A stretch of 64,000 nucleotides of DNA from Centroberyx gerrardi (GCF_048128805.1 NC_135998.1:10242656-10306655), one strand, 5' to 3'. Numbered from the stretch's first letter, positions 1 through 13,124 are shown. Program-made: numbers and translations. Notes: generated by a model from the letters alone, not told the origin.

Positions 1-616
1 GCTTAACCTGATAATGAAAGATAGATTCAGTAAGGAACTGTAAAGGCTTTGTTTAGTCCTGATTTAAATAGGTTTGGCCCTTGATGAAACTTTTATTTTA
101 GAATCAGTATCATTACTATTATTCCCTTTTTAATAATAATAATAATAATAATACCTTCTTATCTTATTCCTTTTTATTGTAATACCTTCTTATCTTATAT
201 GTTTTTATCTCTTTTTATATGTTTTTATATATGTAATACCTTCTTATCTTATATGTTCCTATCTTATATGTTTTTGTCATGTATGATCTTTGTCTATTTT
301 TTACTTTTTATTTTGAAGCACATTGAGTCTACGCCTGTCGTATGAAATGTGCTATATAAATAAACTTGACTTGACTTGAGTGAGATGGTTTGCTATTGGC
401 CTCCTGCCTTTGTGAGGAAATTTACAGCAAAAATTGCATTCGCTCTTATCTTTTTATGTGCTTTTGTTTATACTTTGCTTTATACACTGGCGCATGCTTG
501 TCTGCAACTTCTATGTTTGTCTTGACGCCGGTCTCTTGGCCTGGTGTCCCTTTTAATATCAACTGGACTACACTGATAAATAAATTAATACATTTAAATG
601 AATTGTAGGTTCTCAC
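1..616. other. gtf3c5 intron 7 (partial) with repeat debris
   Basis: The donor of gtf3c5 exon 7 is at 616, so this stretch is intronic on the minus strand. It contains a TAA/ATA run at about 131-153, repeats of an 'ataccttcttatctta' phrase (151-250) and an L2-like LINE tail at about 310-380. I see no convincing further exon in it. Confidence 0.6.
310..380 (+). repeat. L2-like LINE 3' tail
   Basis: The phrase 'gaagcacattgagt...gtgctatataaataaa' followed by (cttga)n is a common 3' end of fish L2-type retroposons. A related tail occurs at 43339-43395 and a more distant one at 1684-1755. Only the tail is recognisable. Confidence 0.5.
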
Positions 617-3600
617 CTGCTTTGTTGAATGTGATAGGCAGGGTGTAGTCAAGGGAGCTCCTCTTAGCTTTCACTGGCATGTCACTTACTGAATACCCTA
701 CAGGGAGCGAAAAGAGGGACAAGGAGTATCAGGCAAAGAAGGGGAATTCCACTAACATCGACGTTTTGATTGTTCTTCCACAAACGTAGATCTTTCATGA
801 AATCTAACAATATTTCCATTGTTTTGCGCTTGAGTTCACATCATCAAGGAAAATTAAATTCTACTGTATCACTGAATTGCACTGCCTAAGAAAATTTTAT
901 GGAAAAATGCAGATGTTTACAGGTCACAGGGAGTAGATGAAATTTACTTACAACCATTTTCATGCAATTCAATGATGTCACAGTACTGCATTTTGCATAA
1001 TCTTGAGAACTCACAAATCAAAACGCATAACAAATCTGAATAAAATTAAGTGATAAATACATTTTAGGGGAGTCTCCACTTCTGCAGAACACCACTGATG
1101 CTTCCCCTTTCAGAACTTTTTAGGAGCCTTATTGATCAAACCCCCCCCCCCCCGACCCCCCCGTCTCTCACCATGCTTGGTGCTGCAGCGGATCCTGAAG
1201 TCCAGCATCTGGTATTTCTTGGAGTCGGGGGCCTTTCGGGGGTCGTAGCCCAGCCTCACCCACAGACTTCTCCAGGGTCCTGTCACCTACAAAAAAAAAC
1301 CTCAGCTATTTAAATTTGGGCAAAAAAATGAGTGGATTGTAACCTGCCACTTCATTTCATTTCTTCTGTAATTTCCAATGGATTCCATTATTCCATTACA
1401 ACAGACAGCAAACTATTCATATCACTTTACAAATATATATCTGAAATAGGGAGGGAATATTGAATATAGCTACACAGAGTGATACATAGTCTACTGTATA
1501 TCATATGTCTGTCCCTTTGCACAGTATGTGAGGTGTTTCTGTTGTGGGCTAAGTGCAATTATACAGGAGCAGGGTCAGTTTTGTTTACGTGTAGTGTATG
1601 TGAGTTTAGGTCTGATCAATAAATTGCCCATAGGCATGAGTGTGTTTGTGTGTAGTACGGTATATGACATGTACATGATGCTATGTAAAGCCCTTTGAGA
1701 CATGCTTGAGATAAAGGGACATATAAATAAACAAGACTAGACTAGACTAGACATTCCTGCCCCCTTTTTCCTCAAACATCCAAGCCAGGTTTCTATTGTA
1801 AGCATTCACCCTAGTTCAAATAACACAAGGGCTAGTCTTGAATATTTACTATAAATGGCAAATAAAGTGATTAATTGTATGCCCATTTTATGTCTACAAC
1901 ATGCTTTTGTTCAGCTACTGCAGAGAAATACCTCACTGACGCTAGTGCAAGTATTCCTAGCACTCATTTTTCATTAAAAGCTTCATTATTTATAAGTTTA
2001 AATCAGGGAAAATGTGATGGAGGAGAGCAGTCATTTATTTCGTTGACCTGACGCCTCGTCCTCTTTACCGGGCACAGTCCCCTCAGCTCACCATGTAGTA
2101 GGCAAAGACAGGCAGCAGCAGCTTCAGCTTCTCAGGGTGAACGTCAATGTTGGCCTTGACTGCGTTCCGGGACCAGATGGGCCGGCTCTCAAACATCTAG
2201 CCCCAAAAAAAGTTTGGTTTGAGATAAGATAAGAGCCCAGGGAAGAACGGTCAGTCATTTGTCCATTACGTTATATAACATTCTTGTCCAACTTCAAGCA
2301 GGCTTCAACACTCTCTCTCTAACAACTGTTGATTATGATGTTTTGGGCAAGATTGGTGATCGAAAATGAATTAAAGTGGAGACAGGTGGGACAGCCGTAC
2401 ATGGCAGTCACTGCATGACAAAAATGACAAAAAAATGGTCAAAACACAGCCTTCACTGACGGAGGCATATCAGAATCAAAAGCACCGCCTTGTAGATAGG
2501 CAATTCAAATATTATCTTTAGTTTCACACAAAACAAACACAGCTCAAGCAACATTGTTTTTTACTGCATTTTCTTATTCTATTAGTCTATAACAAAAGAG
2601 TTCAGTTTCACTTGGGTCACCAGGAAAACAATCTCATCATAGAGGTTGATGGTTTTATTTTTACCAGAGGTGCCCTGATTATTGACAATTAACCCAAAAT
2701 AAAATTGTCTTGAACTGAATGTGAATAGTGAATAATCTGTGAATAGATTGTACTCCTATATGTGTGTGCAGTCAGTAAGTCAGACTGGTCAGTGCCTGCA
2801 CACTCAAACTGCCTCTTAAAAAGGAAACAGTCTCATGAATAGCAAAATTCAAATGTTTTTGTGGTGATCTAGTGAGCAAATACCAGCGAGGGCAAAAATG
2901 AGTGACTCATGGCACTGGCTTGATTTTATGGGGATGCAGATTATTAAACTGCGGTTAAATAAACCATGGCAGGTAAATAAGACTGGAATTTTTTACCTCG
3001 GTGGCTTGGGGGAAATAAATATCTGATACGGTGGTTCAAAGTGGAATAAATTTCATCAACGTGCTCAGGCAAAAATTGCAGTTGCCCTCAGGTGATCAGG
3101 CCCTAAGAAATCTGTTTATTTCCCAAATTCCAGGCCCTATGCTAAGCTGCCATCCTCCATGCAGAATTTAGTATAGCATTCAATAGGCAAAAATAAGCAT
3201 CACGCTCCACCGGGACTCCTTTTCTTCGACTTACTAGGGTGTGTTTGAACTGCAAAATACAAGTAGTCTGCACAACCAGACAAGAAACATCTGAAAAACT
3301 AAAAGAATTCTTCAAAAAGTATCTTCTTTTTATTGAGAACAGCACAGAGGAGGATGGCACAAACATGTCGGCCTAAGCCTTCATCTGTGTTCATTGCAAT
3401 TTGGTGTGCCTGGAGGCTGGAGAGGCTTTTAGGCAGCCCGTCTGGATTTCTGGACAGACTTGATTGACACTGCATGATATTGTTCCTTGGTATAAGCTCA
3501 CTCTAAGCTGGAATAACCCAACTTTACCACCCAAAATAGATCCTTTCTGAGTGGCAGATGGGATTATGACAGTGAACATTCAACTGCTGTGGGCATGTGA

Positions 3601-6600
3601 CCCTGGTGAGCAGCAGGGGTGCAACGGATCACAAAACTCACGGTTCGGATCGTATCACGGTTTTGAGTCACGGATCGGATCATTTTTTGGATCAGCAAAA
3701 AAAAAAAAAAGGGTTAGGGTTAAATTAATTTAAAAATGTGCTACTTTGGCTCTGATGCACCCGCCTCTCTCTGCCTGTAGTCACCACTCTGTAGTCTCGC
3801 TCAATGTCCCGCCCACAGCACTATCTGATTGGTTACACGTCACGAGTATTAGCCTATCAACACTGAAGGCTATGCCACAGACAGGCAAAGAGACCGGAGC
3901 TTCTCCGAGCGGAGCTGTGTGTCGAAGGGAAGGCAGCATATTGCCGAAGTTGCAATAAACATCACAATCTTGTGATGTATTTCAATGATGACAAGCATGC
4001 CCAGTTTCCCAGTTACACCACTGAAAATGCCCGAAGTCATAGCCTACGGGATTTCACTCAATGGAGGCGAAAGCGACGGCTTTTAAATCAGTCGCTCTTC
4101 CTTTTTTTTTCTTCCCTAACGCAATCATTGCGCTTCAGAGTAAAACACAGCACGCATCTGTCTTGTCTGTATCTTTTCACTGCAACTCTGCATCGAGGGA
4201 ATTATTAGGGAATTTAGGGAATTATTACTTTAAATAGTAACAGCGGCAGTAAAACTGTATTTCACACTATGATGGTTAAACTTTGCAATTAATCCACGGT
4301 TCACATGCGTGCCGAACCATGGGGGGGGATCTGTACGGATCACGGATCAACTACGGTCCGTTACACCACTAGTGAGCAGAGGATATGTTATTCGAGTCTG
4401 ACTGACAGCAAGTTCTGCATAAAAAGTGCTTTCCAGTGGCCAGACACCATGAGCTACATACACACACTTACATTCCTCAGGTGTTCCTCAGCCTGTCTGT
4501 CACACTCCTTGAGGCAGACTCTTTCCCAGTTGACCTTGGCAGCCTCCAGGCACTCAGAGGGCACCGTGGGGTCCAGGAAGCTGATGAAGATGGTGTTGTG
4601 GGGCCGGCGGGCGCGATTCAAACCAATAAAATTCTCCTTGGTAATGGGTACTTGGCTATGAACACACAGAAAAAAGGCAAATGTTACAAAGATCTTTCTT
4701 GATTTCTACATCTGTATCACAGTAACATTTAAAAGATATCTCAGTAAAAAGAAGCTTGCGTAATCCGTTTACAAATACACATGATCAGACCTAACTATCC
4801 CTTGTGCCGTTTTGGTTAGGCACCTATGCAGAAACCTGAATATTGAATATTAGAGGGCAGTGGGATGAATGAGTGCGGGTATGTGAGTGAGTTGTCAAAT
4901 GGACACCTTCACTAGAAGATATTCTATTAAATTGGGCCCATGACACCACCAGAAAGCCAATCAATAAGTTCTGGGATCCCAGAACCACACACCTCTATAC
5001 TACTTTTCAGCACTGATCAGCCCTAATACCCTGCCATTGCACTTTCACATAAGTTTACAGAAAAATCTCAATCACAAGAGGGTAAACTGATGACACTTAT
5101 GAACATTCCTGCAAGAATACAGGAATTATCTCAGTTAGACCAGTTACAGTGTGGGATAAATACGCTCATGAGTAATTATAACTACTGTTGACAAGTAACA
5201 ACTATTCTCAGAAAAAGAGCCCACAGAGCAATTTTACATTGATTAGCCATTTAAAAGACATCTAAAAATTAGGCTACATAGTGTTTAAAAGTGAAAGTTT
5301 AGTAGACATCTGTGTCTTAGACTACTTCTTCTTGGGTAAATGACAAAAATAAAGTATTATCTTATACTTCTCTGGTGCATACTTTTGATATTCACAGCTG
5401 TTTATGTATTGTTTAAATATGTAATAATGTATTTACCGCTTGGTCTAAAACTGGGCTGTACATTGGCAAAAGGATTCTGGGCTATATAACCACAGACACA
5501 AGGTCGAAATGACGTCTAGTGCTCAGTGACAGATGGAACATCCGAGACCGACAGCTTGCTGATAAATTAAATTCTGCATAGATCCAAGTGTGCAGATGTT
5601 CCATCTCTGTTTCTGAGGATTTTGTCAGACTCCAGCACCTGAGCCAAGCCTTCAGCCGGGTGAGCGGTGGTTGTTCTACATTCTGACATGTAACAACTAT
5701 TCAACAAGGAATTAGCAAAAAGCTCTCAAGTTGACTAAGCGAACGACGCTTTCCCGGCTTTTCCCACAGATCCCGTACTAACTTGTGATGGATGTCCGGG
5801 CGGTAGAAATAATCCACGGGACTGTCGAGGCGGGAGAAGATGGGCGGGGGGAGGAAGAAAGGCATGGGCTGCTCAAAGTACTCCTGATTCTCCGACTTGC
5901 GGAGGATGATTTTGTCGTATAAGGATGTGTGTTTTCCATCTTCTGAATGCACGGCGAGGCACTGAAAGTCCGCCATCCCTAGAATAAAAAACACAACCTG
6001 TGAGACTAGTTTATCAAAACCTCCTTTGACTTTGAGCACCAGAGGATTTCATATATGTGACGCTCCAAGGATGTGTCACTACCTTGGAATTTGTATGTTG
6101 TTCCTATGACGCCAAGTATCTCCATGTGGACCTGAGCGTCCTCGGGGTCCTTTTTTCGCACCCGCCGCCGCACTCTGAGCAGGAGGTTGCTGGACGGGAA
6201 GCGGTTGCCGCACAGAGAGTGGCAGAACGGGTCCTGGGGTCGGAAACGCAGCTCCAGCCGCCTGTTGGGGTGAGCGTAGGTCTGCGGGACACACACAGGT
6301 ATTAGACAAAGGTCAGACTTCAGTCAAACTTGAGTCACAATTTTAATTGCTTGAGACTTGACTTGACTTGGGTTCTGCTGACTTGGGACTTGACTTTGAC
6401 TTGTACTTTGATGACTTGAAAAGGTTTCTAAAGTCTTGACAAAAGATCTTGTGTTTGTGTAAACGACTTCGATTGAAAGTGATGAGATTTGTTCCAGCAG
6501 ACGACTGAATTTAAATTCTGTTTTCTGAATTTGTATGGAATTATTGAATTTATTGCAGAAACTGATTATAGAAATCAAACTCATGATGCCCTTACCAAGT

Positions 6601-7676
6601 TTCTATCCTATTAAAACCATATTGCATTGAAACGTTCTGTTTTCTTTAAGATATTAAATTGATACTGGACTCTTGATTTGTTCTGACTTGATGTAGTGTT
6701 CTACATTTAGACTTGGGACTTGACTTGAGACTTGTGCCTCAAGACTTGAGACTGACTTGAGACTCCAGCAAAGTTGGCTTGGTCACACCTCAGACTGTAA
6801 CTGTAATGACAGTTTTGCCTGTGATATGTGAGACAGCAGACTACACACTAAACGACCTATAGGGTGAAGGGTGACATCCTACTTTTGGAAAAACGTATTG
6901 TCTGTTGTTACTATTGTTTTCCATATTCCTGCATTACTCTTCCTTAATGTTTCCATGTACAGGCTGTGACAATGTTTTCTTATCTATCTATAAAATATGG
7001 ATGTTATAAGGCAGAATCTCTAATTACTAGCCTTTTCATGTTATACGGCTTGAGTCATTACATTACTTTTTCCTCTTCCTCTTATTGGGGGTAGCAAACG
7101 TGTTCAGGGTGTCTGCAAGTTTCATAAAGTTAAATGTAGTAGTTTTTAAGGCATTTTTAGTGCCAAACAGCAGGAAATATAAGTCCGATTTTGCAGCTAA
7201 AATAAAATAAACGTGACTATGTGTCTACGTGACTGCTGCTGATTTCGGAAAGAAAACATCGACCACAGAAACCAGATTGATTATAAGATTTGTAAAGATT
7301 TGTAAGACACCTCAAAGTGAATTTTCGACTTGAAATCGAATAACTAATTGCTTTCAAGCCCGTTTTAAATGTCGTTAAGTTTAGATAATACATTTTGAGA
7401 CATTTTAAGACATTTTCCACCACCTGCATCATGTTACTGCACTCCGGCCCGGTTGCTGTCTGTTTGACTCACCTTGGACAATCCTTGTTCACCCCCAACA
7501 GTTTCCAGCATCTTGTCCACACTGGAGACAACCGCTGGATATTCAACACACACCAGTTTATTATCCAGGAGCTCCACGGAGGAAGAGCTGCCGGGCACAC
7601 CGCCGTCATCTGACGGGCTGCTGATGGTCAACTCTTTCAGAGTGAAATTTAGCTTAAACTCCCTGGAATCTGACAT
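617..7676 (-). CDS. gtf3c5: General transcription factor IIIC subunit 5 (TFIIIC63), 5' seven exons; 3' end beyond window
   Basis: TFIIIC subunit that recognises the internal promoter of tRNA-type genes and recruits TFIIIB for RNA polymerase III; nuclear. Coding exons on the minus strand: 7676-7473, 6281-6083, 5978-5783, 4655-4472, 2196-2092, 1286-1172 and 697-617. Every visible junction is GT-AG and the phases join without a break, giving 1084 nt (361 codons plus one base). Exon 1 starts at an ATG (MSDSREFKL) and carries the LVCVEYPAVV segment. Exon 2 has RRLELRFRPQDPFCH and MEILG. Exon 3 has FLPPPIFSRLDSPVDYFYRP. Exon 4 has ENFIGLNRARRPHNTIF. Exon 5 has RPIWSRNAVKANI. Exon 6 has GPWRSLWVRLGYDPRK and the DFRIRC motif. 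All match the vertebrate GTF3C5/Tau95 family in order. The C-terminal third (family total about 500 aa) lies left of position 617. Introns hold a hAT element (3614-4371) and another hAT-like copy (6310-6800). Next to gfi1b, as in mammals. Confidence 0.95.
1684..1755 (+). repeat. L2-like LINE 3' tail with (actag)n extension
   Basis: 'gtaaagccctttgagacatg' and 'acatataaataaacaa' followed by (gacta)n. Lies in gtf3c5 intron 5. The terminal pentamer is the same TAGAC unit that builds the satellite near 18.6 kb. Confidence 0.5.
3614..4371. mobile_element. hAT-like non-autonomous DNA transposon with perfect 8-bp TSD
   Basis: Flanked by the direct repeat gtgagcag at 3606-3613 and 4372-4379. The ends are imperfect terminal inverted repeats: CAGGGGTGCAACGGATC on the left, TAGTGGTGTAACGGACC on the right read inward. 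Subterminal 'cacggatcggatca' motifs recur near both ends. The interior, about 758 bp, has no transposase-sized ORF, so it would need a transposase in trans. It sits in gtf3c5 intron 4. An 8-bp duplication is characteristic of the hAT superfamily; the family name is not determined. Confidence 0.8.
6310..6800 (-). mobile_element. hAT-like MITE copy rich in 'acttgactt' repeats
   Basis: Rich in 'gacttgacttg' phrases. It shares long colinear stretches with the reverse complement of 31637-32180, for example the block with 'gaatttaaattctgttttctgaatttgta'-like sequence at about 6507-6537. The right end 'ggtcacacctcag' matches the terminal repeat of the other copy; the left end is degraded. It lies in gtf3c5 intron 1. 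Confidence 0.7.
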
Positions 7677-7910
7677 TTTTGCTTTACAATTCGCATATAT
7701 AAATATTTACGTAAACATATTGCAATTTTCAGGCAAGTTCAACGCGCTCCGACCCTCCTCAGCTCTTCGGCGGCCAGCTTACAGCAGCATGTGTGTGTGT
7801 CCAAGTGCAAAATAATGCCGGGTGGAAACGCTGGTTTGTACTTTTAGTTCCGCGTGATTTTATTCACCCAAAAGGTTTTCGATACCGACTTGCGTGAACC
7901 TAACCACTCA
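7677..7910 (-). promoter_or_regulatory. gtf3c5 upstream region (promoter expected here)
   Basis: Immediately 5' of the gtf3c5 ATG on the minus strand. It includes a moderately GC-rich patch with CG dinucleotides around 7740-7860. No TATA box is obvious. Called from position, not from a defined motif. Confidence 0.35.
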
Positions 7911-9300
7911 AACAAATAAATTACATATCACCACATACCATATAAATGAAAATATGAATTAAAAATAATAAATCAAGTCCAATAGTTTATTGCCATCTCA
8001 ACATGGTAGATTGGGATTTGCTTCAATGGTAAGCTCACTTAAAACAGACAGAGAGGGACAAAGAATGATTAAAATGAACCACAAGACGTAAAACACTTAA
8101 AACGCATAGAAAACAAGGTAAGACATAAGATAGAAGCAAATAAAATACCATAAAACGAAATAAAATACCACAAATGAAATACCATAAACTAAGACATATG
8201 AACCCTAAAGATAAAAACAGCATTAAAAACACACTCAACAAATATTGCACACTCACTTAGATCTGACAAATAGTGTTTAGGCTACTAATGTTACGAACTC
8301 AGTGTGTAGTCTATGTCTAGCCTTGTTGCTGTGTTACTCTGCAGTGCAGCTTCGGGCCACACGATGGCAGTGGAAAGCCAAACAAGATGCAATGAATAAA
8401 GGTAATTTTCTTTTTGCCCGTTTAAGGAATAGCCTGCAGCCTCCATGATTCCAGATGGCTTGTCAACTCTATGGTAGCCTAAATGTTTGGGGTTGCTCCC
8501 ATATCAAAGTGAAATGACACCATTAAGTCTCATATACTCCAAACTCGAGCTTCCTCCCTATTTTTGAAGATGATAATATATTTTAAATGCTCCTTATTGC
8601 TCCCAAAGGCCTGCAGCAAGCATCTTTGTATTGGCAGAGGGAGTGAATCCACTGTTGTTGAATTATATGAGCTCAGTGAAGGGGATTTGTGTGCTGCTGT
8701 CCCTCCCAGACACTGTCAACAGACCGTTGTCCCCTTAGAGAAGAGAGGATATTCTGAAGAAATAGGTGTGCAAGTGTGTGTGTGTTTACCCAGATTAGTT
8801 ATTTAAGATGCTATTAGCCAATTAAAGTCTGATATGAGGGTTTGTGTTTACTTTTATTCTAGTTTGTCCTCTTTACATATGCCTTTAAGGCAGTGCAAGA
8901 GTTAACACTGGCTGTTAAGGATGTTATATAACTCCTTGTCCACTTTTTCAGTCACTTTCCTTGGATGTTTGGGTGGGGGGTTTTTTTGGGTTTTTTTTTG
9001 AGTGTCAAATGTGACAAGTATAGGCCACATATATAAACCACCCCCCATACACACACAAGCACACACACATATGTAGCCATTACAAGAAAAAGCTATAGGC
9101 CTATAAAATAACTTTACCAGTAATGATCACTTGAGATCATTACCATATGATATATATCCATATGCTTTACAAAAAAAGAAAAAAGAAAAAAGGAGCGCCA
9201 GATAAAATTTTTTAGTACTTCCGGTAAGGAGTTATGAAGTTCTGTGCTTTGTGGGAGGGAGATAGGGAAGAGGATAGAGGTTATGCATTGACTGACAATC
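7911..9300. other. Intergenic, no gene seen
   Basis: AT-rich spacer between gtf3c5 and the far 3' flank of gfi1b. It contains an A-rich 'aaataaaatacca' block (about 8140-8190) and poly-T/poly-G runs near 8980. Only short ORFs without recognisable domains or a splice context are present. Confidence 0.5.
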
Positions 9301-9730
9301 TGTTGTGTGCTGTGGTGAAGTGAGGATGTCAAAGATCTCTCTCTCTCTCTCTCTTTGTCTTTCTTTTTCTCTCTCTGTCACTCTCTCTCTCTCCAGCAGC
9401 AGAGTGGAGCCCTGGTCGCTCGGATTAGGCCGGTGCTTGGTGCTATCTCGGTCGAGGGCCTGTCCACTCCTCCCTGCCGCTGTGGTGGCGTGTTCCAACC
9501 GTTACAGTGTGGGGCGGCCATGATAAGGCTATCACACTCCCTCCACTGCCCGCCGCACTCTGGAAAGCCTGCTGGCCCCAGATTTCACCCCCTTTTTCTC
9601 TCGCACTGTCTCTCAAGCCGCCTCACTCCCCGTGCTACACATCCCCTCTCCTGTCATCCCCCTTTGACTCTCTCGTCTCTCGGTCTCTGCAGCCACCAAA
9701 CCCCCCCCCCCCCCCCCGGGTCCTGCAGCT
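9301..9730. other. CT-rich then GC-rich non-coding block with a GATA motif
   Basis: A CT microsatellite (9337-9393) is followed by about 330 bp that is much more GC-rich than its surroundings, ending in a run of Cs (9700-9717). The segment includes 'atgataagg' (9520-9528), a WGATAR-type site. No protein match was recognised in any frame. It might be a regulatory element of the neighbouring haematopoietic gene gfi1b. Confidence 0.3.
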
Positions 9731-10739
9731 GATTATGTGTCAGTTGGGAAGACATGTCCATATTTGGATGACAGGCAGCCAATGGGAGGGCAGGATGCCG
9801 CCTCTGTCATCCTGAACCACAACACTGTTACCGCTGTGTCACTGGCAATCAAGCTGGTATCACCGACATGACATTCACGGATGTGATCATAGAACCGTTT
9901 CCTGTGTCCAGTCACAAAGAGGAAAGCTGCTGACAGTTTAGTTTTGTTTGTTTTTTTTATTAGGACTATCCTGTCTGCTTCAGCAACATAGATTAGTGAT
10001 GGATCATTGGCATGTTATTCAAAATGCCTCTGCAAAAACACAATTGCTTTCTTGTATTTAGAACTATTTACTTTTCATTGATACTTGACATTTCTACGCT
10101 TATTTTTAAATATATAACTTGTACTTTCTGGATCACTCCCGACAACATCACTCAAAAATGTTTTAAAGTTTCTGTCTGTATGTTTAGTGATGCTCCTCGC
10201 ACCTCATAAATTTGTCAAAGAAAACCTTTAATCCTTTATAACTTCTCTGTTCCATCCTGGACTTTGTTGTTCCCCACTTTATTTCTCACCAATGAGTAAC
10301 CGACTCCCTAAATTCAAATTATTATTCTCCCATTGTGTTGTATGGTTTCTTTGTGTAGTTTTGGACCTAACAAACCAATTTTTGCTCTTGGTCTTTTTTT
10401 CATTTTTGGCCTGATTTGATTAAAAACAGACATTGAGAACTGTTTCACAGCATACATAGAAATGTATAACATGCAGTACTGTGAAATCTGGGGAGAAGAA
10501 AGTTTGCATCACATGTTGGGCAACAAGCAAGACATTTGAATATAAAATATGTGGATTAGCTGACATGTAATCAGATTAAAAAGTAGAAATAGAAATAGGA
10601 ATACAGACTGTGAATCTGAGTCTTACAACGGCACAGGTTATTTTTTGGGTCTAAAAGGAGTGTGTGGGTCCAAAATAGAGCCTGTTGGACATACAGGGTG
10701 TCACAAATACTGAGTCACAGGTATCTAATAACAGTAAGT

Positions 10740-10961
10740 AATAACACAGTTTCCCATGACATTTCCTTGATCTTACTGGGAGACAGTCCCTCCTGGGGGA
10801 TCCCCCCGCCAAGTCTTCCGTGAATCTCCCATCAGCGCCTCAGGCCAGCACACTCATTCACCTCTCAACCCTAGAGCACTTCCAGAGTACAGGCCAAGAG
10901 CCATTTGCATAGAACTAATTTGCAAGACAAATTCAGCTCTGTGCCCCATCTCTCTTTGCCT

Positions 10962-10965
<4 letters not shown>
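10740..10965. promoter_or_regulatory. Candidate conserved non-coding element 3' of gfi1b
   Basis: A compact, unrepetitive, balanced-composition block between AT-rich flanks and a GT/GA microsatellite. It contains 'atttgcat' (10902-10909, octamer-like half) and 'aatttgcaagacaaattc'. Mammalian GFI1B is controlled by enhancers downstream of the gene, so the position fits. There is no direct proof of function. Confidence 0.25.
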
Positions 10966-11000
<35 letters not shown>

Positions 11001-11001
11001 C

Positions 11002-11033
<32 letters not shown>
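10962..11033. repeat. (GT)n-(GA)n compound microsatellite
   Basis: About 36 bp of GT (10962-10997) followed after 6 bp by about 30 bp of GA (11004-11033). Confidence 0.95.
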
Positions 11034-11036
<3 letters not shown>

Positions 11037-11689
11037 TGCATTTGGATTGGTGTGTGTTGATTTTGAGAGACTGTGCAGATGTTTGAGTCTTGATTTTCTA
11101 ATGTGTTGTGTGGTCTTGGCTGGATGGAACAGATTTGACTGATTTTTCTTGTTTTCTGGTGCTGTGGTTGTCGGGGTTGAGACTGTTTACGGTATCTGAT
11201 CCTGACTGAGCTGTAACTTCACTGGTCAGGCAGCGGCTTGCAGGACGGCCCTCGGATTTCTGTCACACTGTAAACAAAACTGTTAAATCTATTCAAATAT
11301 GTCCCTGTTGTTGACACATGACACGGTTTTTCATATTTCATATGAAAAATCGAGTTTGTTTTCTTTAATGGAGGCAACACTCATGGCTGTAGCCGAGCCT
11401 AACCGTGTCCTCAGTAACAGCTGAACAGTTACAGGGAAGAAAATCAGGTGAATTTGCAATTTTTAGGATACCACAACACCCCAGGCAAAATAGATATGCA
11501 AATGAAGAAGGGGTGGATAACCACATAAACATAACATTTCCAGCGCGGTCCTCAGCAGCCAGAACTGCTATTTTCAGTCACCTATCAGCTGTATGAATAT
11601 CAAATTCTCCTACTACAAACAAGCTTCTCAAACTCAAACACCTGTACACTGATGAAACAATGTTTCAGGTGTGTGTGTGTAGACCTGGT

Positions 11690-11935
11690 TTCCTAATTTC
11701 CCCAGTTTTCCCCCGGGCGAGCCGGAGCACCACCCCTCCTTTTCAGGACCCATGTCCTGTTTGTTTAGTCCCGCCCAAGATGATCCTCTCTCCACCATTG
11801 GTTACCTGTGCAGGATTTTGATTTGCTCTGTCTCCTCACACCAGGATGCAGCAGGCCTAACTGTTCCAGAGGATCACAACGGACCCTGTTGCCCAGGTAA
11901 TAGCAACGCAATTTGCATAGAGACCTCAGATTTGT
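11690..11935. promoter_or_regulatory. Second candidate regulatory block 3' of gfi1b
   Basis: A GC-balanced unique stretch containing 'ccattggttacctgtg' (ATTGG box beside an ACCTGTG E-box-like site) and 'aatttgcatag' (11909-11919). It lies about 1.7 kb beyond the gfi1b 3' end. Inference only. Confidence 0.2.
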
Positions 11936-13110
11936 TTACCAACTGAACGAGACAGTAAGCCTCGTGCCTCTTCTATTCCCTCTACAGACACTGATTTCTG
12001 GAGTAACGACACCTCTACGCACAAAATAAATGAACATATTTTTCGCAGTGGTGCAGAAATCATGCTCCCATCCTTTCCTTTGTGTTTTCATATTCAGGAG
12101 CCGAAAGAACCCCACCAATCAGGATCCACTATACTGACGAAAGGTATTGCTGTTGTTACTGTGACGTTACACCAGGAGACGGTCAAGCTTGCCTTACAGA
12201 ATCATGTCTGCAACATTGACGACTAGACACAGCACATGTCAGATTTAACTAGGCCAAGTGATGATCTGATTTGCCTGGAGCAGCTTAATGTCCTAACAGG
12301 TTTGGTGTTTGAGGAAGGTGGTGAGTCTTCGTGAGAGCTGCCATGTGTTTGTTGAAGTAAATCCAACAGAATGGCTGGGTGTGGTGATGGCAGTTTGACT
12401 AAGTAATCAATACTCTTTTCCCAACCTCTTATTGCTTATAGTTAATCCCAGTATCCCATTGGAGACAATACGCTTTAGCAGCCAAGCAGCTAAACGGGAT
12501 GTATCCAAGGGGTGTGTGGCCAAAATTCATCACAGTCTGCCTGATACTTGGAGGAGGGCTTATACGCAGTTTGTGCAATTCTGATTTTACTGAGATTATA
12601 GAGTTGATTTTGCTATTACAGTAATGATAACGTAACTATATTAAAGGGACTAAAATATCTAGTTTGTCAGTTATATAATTTGTAAAATAACCCTCTCTCT
12701 GAACGTCTCCCTCTTACTTTCCTTAACAAACCATTCACCTGGTTTAGAGATGAGTTTCAGCATCGAATAGCTCTTTGGCCCGGTATTTGCATGGCGTTCC
12801 AGGTATATATTTGAATGCAGGATTACCCCAGTACACACTATCTCTGGTCCCACAAGAGATTTTCACCTGGGGCTACAGAGTCAGGTAGTTATTCCACATC
12901 CTGCTCTGATGGGAAACTGACACAGAAAAACACACAGAAAGAACCGAACAGAGAGAAAAGCATGTTTACAGTGTTCGTCATCTCATCTCACTAAACAAAC
13001 AGCAAGTATATCACCTTGTAGTTTAAATACCGAGAGCTACACTGTATCACTGAAGTCACTGAAGCACTCTAAAACCATAGGGATCAGCAGAATAACCACA
13101 AAGATTTTGT
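11936..13110. other. Intergenic, no gene seen
   Basis: Spacer between the candidate regulatory blocks and the gfi1b 3' UTR. No ORF with recognisable similarity, and no long repeat noticed. Confidence 0.45.
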
Positions 13111-13124
13111 TTCTGTTTTCACCC

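Noticed and set aside
7434..7472. Extension of gtf3c5 exon 1 coding beyond 7473
   Set aside because: GTGAGT at 7472-7467 is a clear donor, and the exon 2 phase joins exactly at 7473; codons beyond it do not match the family.
9355..9815. Overlapping 100-125 aa ORFs in the GC-rich block at 9.4-9.8 kb
   Set aside because: Proline/leucine/serine-rich low-complexity readings in several frames with no start context or homologous segment recognised.
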